Source: Tamarix chinensis
Taxonomy: Eukaryota; Streptophyta; Magnoliopsida; Caryophyllales; Tamaricaceae
Assembly: GCA_030549775.1 (NCBI GenBank)
Contig: CM060181.1
Location: 52,768,218-52,832,217 of the forward strand
DNA length: 64,000 bases
Direction: 5' to 3'
The position numbers and the translations under genes are program-made. Under the pieces are notes generated by a model. It was not told the origin of the DNA. It searched no databases and worked only from the letters and a program-made list of their open reading frames with translations. Shown here piece after piece: positions 47,101 to 59,100 of the stretch. Position 1 is the first letter of the stretch. Each line of letters opens with the position of its first letter.

Positions 47101-50100
47101 CAAGGTCTCCTGTGAATTTCATCCACTTTATTTGCAACAGAAAACATGCCACCGATTTCACAAAGAACATCACGGTAGAAGGAATCATTCAAAAGTGGGA
47201 GCCGAGTAACTGCATCAATGTCATCTGAGCTTAATCTCTGAGCACTCATAGACTGCATTCATAAAACGCATTTATTATAAGATGATCACCACAAAGTACA
47301 CAACAGAATGCTATATAATTCACTCTAATCTGTAAAGTATAAGCAACACTCTATCCACCCATGTGTTTGCCAGACACCGAAACCATCTCCCTACTCATTC
47401 ATCTATCATTTTTCGAGAAGCCAGGAAAACAAACATGGCTATAAATTTTTAAAAAGTCTTCTAAACTATTTTACCAACATGCCTATGAATTTTTCTGTGT
47501 ATAAATATGCATATCCCTAGAATTCATGCATGATTACTAGGAATTTTCCAGCCATTCCCAAAAAAGTGAAATTGCCAAATAAATGTGCCATCAACACATT
47601 ATTTCCCCTCCACTCTGCTTTTCCCAAGGACATAAAGTAATTTTGGACGTTGAGGCTAAACAGCCACAAGAATTAACAGCACCACACGCATGAAACAAGT
47701 TATATACTTGAAACTGTGTGAAAACCAACTAAACACACCAGTGAAATACAAGAAAAATGACCCTGCTCTGTAGAAAAAGCATAAATTTTTCACACTACAG
47801 AGAACAGGGCATCGCAAACTGTTAATAAAAAAAATATATAAGTTTATATTCCGTCTCTTTTATTTCCATATTGTTCCGTAGATCTGCTACATCTTACATT
47901 TATTCTTCTTAGTACTTTGTTCATCTTACTAGATATAAAAAATTGATCATGAAAATCCACATTAATATATTTGGTATTCCATATTATCAAATAGTTTCTT
48001 TACTTTCTATTTATTTACCTCTTGTCTCAAAATTCATCATTTAACATTAACTTTCTATCCAAATAGTTTCCTCACTAATTTGATATTAATGGCAGAATAC
48101 CAATATATAAACTAATATTTAGTTTGAATGAAAAGGTTCTGAAAAACAAAACAACCACCACAAATAGAAGAAAAAGTACCTTTATATAAAGTAGATAAAC
48201 ATATATCCACATGCTTGCATAGGTCTAAAACATTCTATATTTAGAACAAAAAGAAGGAAATGTGTATCATAAAAATTGTGATATCTTATCTGGGAAATCC
48301 ATCAAAAAAATATCTTATTTGGGAAAATAATTCATAGAACTGAAATTATGTAATTAACCTTCTTAAAACATACTTTTAACCTTTTTTATTCATTTGAGAA
48401 AAATATTTATAAATGCAATAAACGGTATGGGCAACCTTTTTCCACCAAAAAAAAAAAAAAGTCACGCCAACTAAATAAAACAACAGTATAGCAGATATGA
48501 TTGATATTTTTCTTTTTCTTTCCACTCCATATCACTTGATTGGTCACTTCAACTGAAATGAAGCAAAAAACTAGCACAACAAGAGGCTCAGTTAGGGAAT
48601 ACTGAGTTGAAGATGAAATCAAAGTAAGCACTGTAGTGTAATATTTTTTTATTTATCTCAAGACACTTCAAATAAAACGAGTCGTAGTTATAACTTCAAA
48701 AGGAAAAAGGATAATAGGCCATATCAGCTAAAATGAAGTAATAAAATAAGAGTAATTTAGTTGACCCAGATTCTCAACTGATTCTTCTCTATTTCATATG
48801 TTTCACTAGAGCAAGTTAAATCAACTATTACTACACTCTACCATCATTCACCAACTTTTGTACCCATATTAGTTCTCTTTGTGTATTCAGTCTTTAATGT
48901 ACTTATTCATCTAATCTAATCTAATATTGATTCAGGTGAAGAATATAGATTTTGACATGAATAACAAATTGTTGATTTTCCCATTAATATATATATTTCA
49001 TAAATGCTTTTATTTTCTATCATAAGTACTTGTTTAACTTTTCATACAACATATAGAAAGTACATTGATATAAGATAAAACTATATATTAGGGAACTTAT
49101 AATCAAACAAATACAATTAAGAACTCAAGGCACATGCTGGCGAAAAAATGGGATATATACACACTAAAATGCATAAAGAAAAAGACTGATATAATATAGT
49201 GTATTTGGAAAACCATATTATTCAATAATGGATAAATGTATTATTCAAAACTACCCCTACTTATCCCAAATTACTATAAAGTAACTTTAAATAAAATAAT
49301 TAATAGTAAAATACATATACAAAAATATCAATACATATCATATCATAATCAAATCAAATATTAATTTACCAAATGGTACTTTAATCTCAAGCTAATGTCC
49401 TAGTGTAATCCTCTACAATTATTTGAAAATTGTATTTTGTGCACTTACCTACCAAAAAACTAACAAATAGAATTTTTATTCTCAAGGAAAGAACTAAATT
49501 AGTGGCTTCACTTGTTTCTTTTACTATTATGAGTAAAGATCAAATCAAGAAAAGAAAAATGCTAGAACAAAGTGCCACAACTGCAACTTCTGCTCAAATT
49601 TTACAATAGCAAAAGTTATACGAATCAACCACAGTGCAAGATAGTGATCTAAATTTTTAAATAAGGATCTCAAACACCCAAACCAGGTATGGTTGAAATT
49701 TGGGGTTACAACGTTTGGTCTGATTTAGTTTGAACCTAATTATAATTTTACGGTTTGAAAAAATTTCAAACCAGACCAAACCATTCTCAAAATACTGTCA
49801 ACCAAACAAAAACATAATTTTACAGTTTGATTCAGTTCAATTTGCAATTTACACCTTTTGGGATTTAATATTTATTTAATTACCTATTTTATGATATAAA
49901 AAACTATTTTTTTTACTATTTAACCTCCACTTTAAGATATATTTTTATAAATTTACAACCAATCTAAACTTCAAACTATAATATCACATTCAATATCAAT
50001 ATCAAATAAGTTTTATATCAAAAATTGAAAAGAAAAAGTTAGAGCAAGTGAGCAAAGATAAAAAGAAGAACAAAAAATATAGTTATAGGCTACAATTTAC

Positions 50101-53100
50101 AAGTTGAAAGTTACAAATTATTATATGGAAATTATTTTTTATTTTTAAAATTGTATATATGCACGGTTTCTAGTTTATAAACCATAGTTTAATTTCCAAA
50201 ACCATAATCAAACCATTTTTATAAATACTAAAACAAACTAATTTTTTAAAATGTAGACCAAACCAAACCACAAATTACAGTTTAGTTTGGTTTGTTTGCA
50301 GTTTGAACCATAATATGAACACCCCTAATTGCCATGAGGAAACCATCTTCTACAAATTAACAAAGTATACATAAAAATAGGCTTAGAGAAATACAAAAAT
50401 GAATAATAGTTAGGTCAATCACTACTGGAACCTACCAAGACAAAATGAGTGAAGACCTGTTCCAAGAGAACAAGGTTGATAGGAATGATCAAAATTAAAA
50501 ATGGAAGGAAATTATCTAGTTTGTTGTCCAAGATTTCTAGTCTCATGGAATGATAAGAAGCCTGAAAACGAATGGCTTAAACTGGTGAATGATATAGTAA
50601 CCTGATTTATGACACCAACGAAATAACCATGAGGTCAACCAGATAACAGAATGCACCCAGGAACGGGATATCAGACTCACAAGGCTTAATCCACGATATA
50701 AAGAACCATGGTGTAAAAGTGGCCACGCTCCAGATCCACTATAGATTTCATAGATGCACACTGGCTGACCTGTCCTTTCCAGCTCTCCCTCGTCCCTTTC
50801 ATTAGATTCAAACCTAAGCTTCTCAGATTTACGAGCATTCCTATATACTTCATCCCAAATACCATGCTCTTTCTCCATTCTTTCATTGACCTGGAAATAC
50901 AAAAAATATAAGTCATATAACCTGGCTTGGAAATTTGAAGCGAGAGACCACTTGGTGCTATAAATAGAGCAACAGCAGTACCTGATCCAATTCTACCCTT
51001 TCAAACTCTTCATGGATTTCTATTTCCCTTAAAGCATCCCAATCTTCTGAAGTCAAAGCATCATCCACATCTTCACCACCATCAGATCTGTTTCTTGAAT
51101 CAAGATCATTCATTTCTTCCTCTAGTGCATAAACAACATTTGATCCTTTGAATATAGGGCCTTCATTATTAATCATATCAACAAACCGCTGTTCAGTCGC
51201 TTCCCTAAAGGAATTCCAGTCCCAAATATAATGCTGACTCTGTGAAACTGGCTGTGGCAATGATACGTCAGATGGAAATTCTAATACATGTTCCAAGAGT
51301 TTCGCATAAGTCCTGATGCATTCAGAAGCAAGCAGGTTCTTGGCAAGCAGTTTTCCTGATGAACCAACTGTATTACCGAATCTAGAGACTCCCCCTTCCC
51401 TTGATACTAAAAGTGAGAAGGCTTTCAACAATTCCTCTGGGTTATTTTTATGGAAAATCATTCCATGCACTCCATCAACAACCTAAAGTTCAGGAAAAGC
51501 ACACCTGTAAATACTAAAACCTAAAAGTACCTTAAACTGGGAAGGAGACAAGAAATACTGGATAAACTCACATAATTCTTTATGAGTGGAAGATCAGGTG
51601 CCATAATGGGAATGCCAAAGGACATTGCTCTCACAAGTAATGAGGGAAAGCCTTGCTCGTCTTGGGAGGATCCATAAATTACAATGTCAGCCATCAGCAG
51701 CACCCTGTTCAAGTCACCATTCATGTCATGGTGCTTAATGGAGCCTGGAGTTAGCCTTAGGTGTGAGGCAACTTCCTACATCAAAACAAGGAAAAATCAA
51801 TTCATAAACCAAGGATAACACAAGACAATAAATCGTATCATCAAGCAGCATCATGTTACAGTAACAGTAACTACAATGGGAACCAGGTTTCAGGCACTTT
51901 CTTGAATACAAAAAACAACGACAAAAGAACTAAGCTGACAATTCTATGCACTGACAAATATTATTTTACAGTACTTGGAAACAATAGTCAAAAAACAAAC
52001 AGAGAATTGAGTTCCAAAATCCAGAATCACGCCATATATTGTACTGTCCATGAGGAATAATGTTGGTAACTGTATCACCAAAACTGAAACAACCACACAA
52101 ACATTACACGAGTAAATTTACTTCAACCAAAAATTATCAATAAGAAAAGTGAGTCCATATACTTGTTCAAGATTAGCCAAAAACCCAGTTCGTGTACAGT
52201 GCAGAACCTTTTTTCGTTTTATGGTTTCATGGGCAACAAATAAGGTGTAAATTTCATAAAAATTTCAAACACTTTGAGCCCATGACCTCTTGATTCAAGA
52301 TTATTCTCGGACAATCATATTAACAAACACTTTTACTGAATTTCATATAAATTTCAAAATAAAATTTCGAGCCACATTTATGCTAGCTAACAAAATAAAC
52401 ACAAGTCCCATCCTATTTTAAACTTTCCAAATGCATAAAGCCTCAAATTTACTAATAATAGCAGCTCTGTGACAGGCCCATTGTCGAATACATGCATGTG
52501 AGGAGGTTTTTTCAGGGCAGAGTAGAATAGCAGGTTGGGTACGATGGAGAGGCAATGGGAGAGATCCTTGGTATAAAGAAGGTTAGGAATTGTGGTAAGC
52601 AGAATCTCAACAAATCTCAAGAACCACTCTCACTAGATTAAGGAAAGAGCCGTCACCCTGACATAATCAGATGGTCAAAGACTAAAGTACTGACTAATGC
52701 GTCAATTGTAGCTGCCTACCTAAAATGGATTTCATCCTAATGGATGATTGTTAGCTTGTTGCAAGCAGAAGGGTATTCCGGCCCCAACTAAATGACTAAG
52801 CAGCAGCAGTTGGAGACAATGGCAAACACCATGGGGGGTAAAGCCATGGCTTGGTTACTCAGGAAGGGAAGAAGTTAGCAAACTAGCATAGCATTAAGGA
52901 TGTTTTTGCTCACCTGCTTTCGGCCCAAGCATGAAAGGTCTATATATGAAAATTTCCTTTGGATCAAGGAACACTATTGAATTATTTTTGAAAGGTTTCA
53001 TGCTTCTCACAACTCCATCACAGGGGAGATTTTCAGAGGTGTCCAAAAGCAGTCATACATGAGTTGAAGTAGGCCACAAGTGCAATTGTAAGAATGACGA

Positions 53101-56100
53101 GGCCCACTAGACTCGATAGAGAAAATGGAGCCAACACAAATCATAAACCCTTAAAGGCTTAAAGTGCAAATTCAACCTCAATATAACAACCGACATCAAA
53201 AACACCCTTTGTGAATTACAATGTGATACCTAGAAAAGCAATCCGATATTTGAAAAATCTAATACAGTATTGGAGCAAATATCTAGTCCAGACAAAATCC
53301 AAGCCATTCAAATGCGTATTGTACTATATTTGAAATACATTATTCTATATTTTGAGCATACGGTATTGTATATCCTCCATATAATTATGTATTGTACAGT
53401 ATTTGGAAAGCATTGAATGCATTAGAGCAAATTGTACTTATTTTGGGTGTATTTTTCTATATTTTGGAGAATGTATTATACTATTGTGTGTATTGCAATT
53501 ATTTTTTATTCATATGAGTGGAATTGGATATGTTTGGTACTAGATTCTATTTTTCTTATCTCCTATCCAATTAGCTAGATATGGGTACAAATATCTAGTT
53601 TTTCACCCGTACTTTTTGAATCTAAATATAGCTCGAGAGAAAGGCAAAATTAGGATATTAGAGGCTAGGGGCATTCAAAACAACTGATATCCAAAAGACC
53701 AATACACAAAAAGAAAATCCACATTTAGGATATTGATCAAGTTTTTTTGCTAAAGGGACCGGAGTGGGTTTGATTTTGATTTTTTATCAGATTATCCAAC
53801 CTGAGAAAAAATATGTAGTATTTTTTTATTATTTTAACAATATATCACATTTTTTAATTGGTGGCAAGTTTTAGTAATATATTCATCTTTAAGTTCAAAC
53901 TTTTATAATGATATATTAATGCACCTTTTAGATAAAATAAGACACTTATGCAGATATATAATATTTGAAGTGCCATCTCAAAGAAGTTATTATAATTAAC
54001 AAAATAATGCTTTCATATAAACATTGAATCTAATATTCGATCAATATCTGATCCATATTTTTTGATATTGAAGAGATGCAGAGATCTCTCAGGGATATGA
54101 ATGCGTGGTTTTTAACACCCCTATCGGCGACTAATGGGTACTAAATCAACATCAGTGAGAGCCAAGGCTTAATTTTAGGTGTGGTGAGACCATCACATTT
54201 GCAAGAGCAAGATGATACAAATCTTGGCCTTGGATGACTTGTGAGATAATCGTTACATCAATGAAGGACGAAGGACCAAAGAAAGAGGAGAAAAGAGGGT
54301 GAATAAAAGGTGGAGGAGGTCACAATGGAACTCTATGAATTCCATTATGGGATTTACTTCTCCACAAACCATGTAATAAAGAGGAGGCATTGCTAATGAT
54401 GGGCGGGGGCTGTCTGTGGTGCCACCCATAACTTCAATGCCATCAACCAAATCACGAGGCTAGGGCTTTGATTCATGGGAACCAACAGCTTTGTTCAAGC
54501 AAGGGACTTACCAAATTGATGCATTTAGTCTTCTAATAATCATAAGAATAATAGGAATAAAAGGAATTGAAAATATCTTACCCCTAGTGTTGGGACATAC
54601 ATGATCTAGGAAAATATAGTACTTAAAGAAAATTGAGGTGGCATAGGTCCACTGGAAGGCTTTATCAAAGAAGTTCACCCTTGGAATGACTTTGGAGACA
54701 TAGAAGAACAGGCTAAACCTGTGCAAGGCTTAAGTCCCTCTATTAACAATGGTATGTACCATTTGTTTAGTACATTACGCCTTGTAGCCTACTTATGCTA
54801 GTTCCTTGAGTCCATTCAAGGTACCTTGTGGAAATCTAAAATGTGGATCTTAGATTTCCATGCGTATGAAGCTAACAAGAGGGTTGTGACTACCCGAAGC
54901 ACTAGAACACAATCTAATGCCTATAAATGTCCAAACTAACAAGCAGTCACAAGTCCAAAAGGACAAAATTAGATGATATGTAGAAGAAATGATGGCAGTA
55001 TGATTGATACGAACTAGCAAAAACCTTTTTTCTAGTCCAGTCTTATTTTATAGGAGGAAAAAAGGTGTGGGACCTAGAAATTTTGCATTGATCATAGAGC
55101 TCTAAATAAGGTTGATAGACAAGTTCCCAATTTTAGCAATTAAAGAGCTACTAGACGAGCTAAATGGGGCATTAGCATTTTCCAAGTTGAATTTGAAGCC
55201 ATTAAATCAAGTGGGCCCCTAAAACAGCCTTACAACTACATTTTGCACCCACGAAGAGCATTTGTCCTAAAACAGCCTTACGACTACATTTTGCACCCAC
55301 AAAGAGCATTAAAAATCCCTAGTAATGTTGTTTGGGTTGACAAATGCCCATATTTCAGGCATTTATGAAAGGAGCATTCAACATTTAAGTCTTTAACTTT
55401 GAAAATTTGTATCAATATTCTTTAATGATAAGATCCTACAAATACTCCAAAAATATAACCTTGATGTACTTGTATACTACAAAATCCCATAGTCAAAGTT
55501 AAAAACCATTAGAAGATCATTCTTAACCTCTTTTGGTCACTAATTAAGTTGTAGCAACTAAAAAACAACACAAATTATCAAATTATATATATATACACAA
55601 AAAAAAGGTTGGTATATAACCATGAATACAAAAAATAGGAGGTAACAACACCATAAATGAAAATAAAAACGATAATAATAAAATAAACAAAAATTAAAAC
55701 AAATAACATAGCCAAATTGTATAATTTGTTTTACTCTACATATAGAGTTTGGACTCTTTATTTTCTAACAATCGGCTTTGTTGCCATAATAGAATCTCGC
55801 TACGCATCTTTTGCTTTGGTTGGTGCTCAATATAAAGTGTATCTAATATACCAGGGGTTGAAGTTTAGATTCAAGGAAGAAATATAAATAGAAATGGAGA
55901 AAAAATAGACTTTAAAGCAGATAGATAATATATATATATATATATATATATAGCTGTAAGATCCTACCTAATTATGCATAGGAACATAAAAGTCTATCAA
56001 TTGATTATGCATTGAATTGTAAGATCTTACCATGATTCTACAACTTCAAGATTCCACCTAGAATTGGAAATTTAGTGACTTTGGGATCTTAAAATCGTAA

Positions 56101-59100
56101 GATCCAAATCGGAATTTTAACAACTATACAGACACCACAATATAGTGTTAGCGCTTTGAGTTAACTCCTTGTATATGAATGTTAATGTGTATTTGGGTGG
56201 TTGGAATTAAGAGTACTCAAGGCATATTTTATCCATTGCCAAGGTAGGAATTAGCTTCTATGACAGTTTTTGAGCAATGGAGAAACGGCAGGGTTAGATC
56301 CCAAAGGTTCCAATAGTCGCATATGTGAGTTGGTGACTAAGAATCTAAGAGAGTAGCAAGGATTTTGGGTTTGGCAAGGTATTATAGTAAATTCATATAA
56401 AAGTATGGTCACATTGCTACCCCACTCAACACTTGGTTAAAAAATGATTATTAAGGTGGGATGATGAGGCTGAGCAAGCATTTAAGAAGCTTAAACTAGT
56501 CATGCTATCTATTTGGTTTTTGGTTGTATGTGATTTTTAGGCCTTTTTTATGAAAAAAATGGATGCTTAAAAAGTTTGAAGAGAGGAGATGTTGATGTAA
56601 AACCAAAAGCCTATCACTTATTTCAATCAAGCCTTGATTAAGAGGGTCCATCTTAAATTAGTGCATGAGGAAGAATTGATGGCGATGGTAGTTACAATTC
56701 AAAGGTGGTGTCGCTACTTAATAAGGTAGACGTTTATAGAGCAAACCAATAAATAAATATAAATAAATAAACTTAATATTTTTGTAAGGTGAAATTACAA
56801 AATTTGAATTGAATATAAACTAGTGTGAAAGAAACAACAACAAATGCCCTTAGAAGAATGAAGGCAAACATCAGCTCTTTTAGCTATATGGTGAGCATCC
56901 TTCAATCCAAAGTCAAAGGTGATCCTCAACCACAATATATTAAGAAAAAGCTACATAGGGACAAGGATTACAAGGGGAAAAAGATGGAGTTACAAACTAT
57001 AATCATGATTGTTGTTCAGCCTTTGCCTAGTCCACCTTTAAACCATAAGCACTTGGTGAGTTCCCCAAGGAGGAATTGGTTGACACTCTGGAGTGCTATG
57101 AACATACTAATGGCTTATGAGAGATAAAATGGATAGGCATGAGAAGGGACATGCTTTGCTCTATAGCTCAAAGCTTTGATTCCTAGCCTCAAAAATACTC
57201 AACACTAAGCCAACTAGGTTTCTCTAGACTTTGTTTGCTCCCCATCAAGCTTAGGAAAACGTTCCCCTTACTTAATTGAAGAAATGCCTATTTCAAATGG
57301 GTAATTATACATTAGTAGTAGTGGACCATCCCACTTCATTTGGCTCAATTGTATCAAACTGTGACATGGTAAGCGTGAGCAATTTTTTGAAAGAGCCATT
57401 CAAGATACATGGCACTACCCTAAAGCATAATTCAACATACCATCCTCAACCATATGGATAGGCAACCAGAAATAGGTAACCGGAGACTCCAAACATACTG
57501 GTATTGGTTCATTTAAGACAAATCCAAGTGCAAAGAATAGCAGAATATTGATATAGCACCTAATTCCATTCAACGATCCAAACAACTCCATTATAACATT
57601 GTATAGACAAGATCCCCCACCTTTATTACTCCATGCACACAATAGCACCTCTTTTGCCACAATTGATCAAGACTACAAAATAAAGACGTTTTTGAAGAAC
57701 TAAGGCAACACCTCCTCAAGTGGCTTCTTGATGTGGGTAGTCAGGTATATGTGCAACTCAAGGCATACCGACACAAGTCTTTGGCAAGGTTCTTGAACAA
57801 GAACTTATCCCAAGTATTTTGGACCATATTGGGTAGTTGCTAATGTGGAGGCTGCCGCCCACCGTCTAAAGTTGCGAGAGTCGATTATTATTAACCAAAT
57901 ATTCCACGTATATATGCTCAAGCCAGTTGTGGGGGAAGTCAGAAGCTGCAACCTTTCACACCATTTCTGACTTAGGACATGGAATGGAAGGTAGAGCCTA
58001 AAGCCATGCTCAGTCCGAGGTACAATTCAGGTAGTGTACTAGAAGTTATGAACTTGTCAAAGGAGCTACCAGAGCCTGAACCACCATGAGACGACTTTGA
58101 GTTGATTAACAAGAATTTTCTTGCGTTCTAGCTTGAGGACAAGGTGAATGAACAAAGATGATAATGATTCACTAATATAAGGAATAATGGCTTAGGTGGT
58201 GCAATAAGGATAGGCCCTTCTTGTTGGTAAGTCCATTAACTTTCATGCACTACAGTCCAATCATTATTGGCTGGCGTCTATAATTACGTTAAGTCTGTTG
58301 GTGTGTGTTTGTTACATGGGATGAATCGTCATTTTCCTCTTACATTGAATCAGAAGCAAGAGCCAGCAGCTCCTCTGCTTCCAAGAATAAACAGAGGATG
58401 AAACAGAAAACTGTAGGCTGTCATTTGGTAGATCAGCAGCAGGGTGCCAGGACCTCAAATACCTGGTTGTTCCTCTCTGTTGACCACTTACTATCAATGC
58501 AGCAGTTGCTCAAGAGACAGCATCTCCTCTGCTTCCAGGAATAAAAAGGGGAGGGGGCAAAGAAAAAGGAAGGCAATTATTTGGTAGGTCAGTGGGAAGG
58601 TGACCTGAAATACCAGGTCGTTACTCTTTCTTGATCTCTTACTATCGATACAGCAAATATTCTCTTTTCTCCCTAAATTCTTCATGCTAATTAGTTTTAA
58701 GCACAGTTGAATAGCAGAGCTTTACCACAAAACATGTATACTGTGTGCAACTACAACATATAAAGTCATTCTTCATTTTCTTTTCACATATGAAATGGAC
58801 AATGCATCACATATGATTTAACAAGTTGGACTCTCAGAATAAGTCATAACTGAAGTTATTCAGACATCGCAATATCATATATGGCAAATAATATCTTGGA
58901 AAAGAGTACCTGCAAAGCATCAGCATATGCACTGGTGGAGTTACCGCATAAAAAGATGAACTTGAAAGATCCAGTGGTATCTTTTTGCTTTGCATATTTA
59001 ACCAGAAGTGGGGAAATGGTGTGCATAGCAACAGCAAAGTCCAGCGAAAGCTCATTGTAGAAGAAAGAACTTCCAACAACTACAACCAGCAAATCATCGG

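Larger units (their letters stand above)
51776..58909 (-). other. Intron of 7.1 kb containing a gypsy chromovirus
   Basis: Between exons e and f. Filled largely by an antisense chromovirus (gag near 52730, RT at 55040, integrase and chromodomain at 57290-58160) and secondary insertions. Splice sites are intact. Confidence 0.9.
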
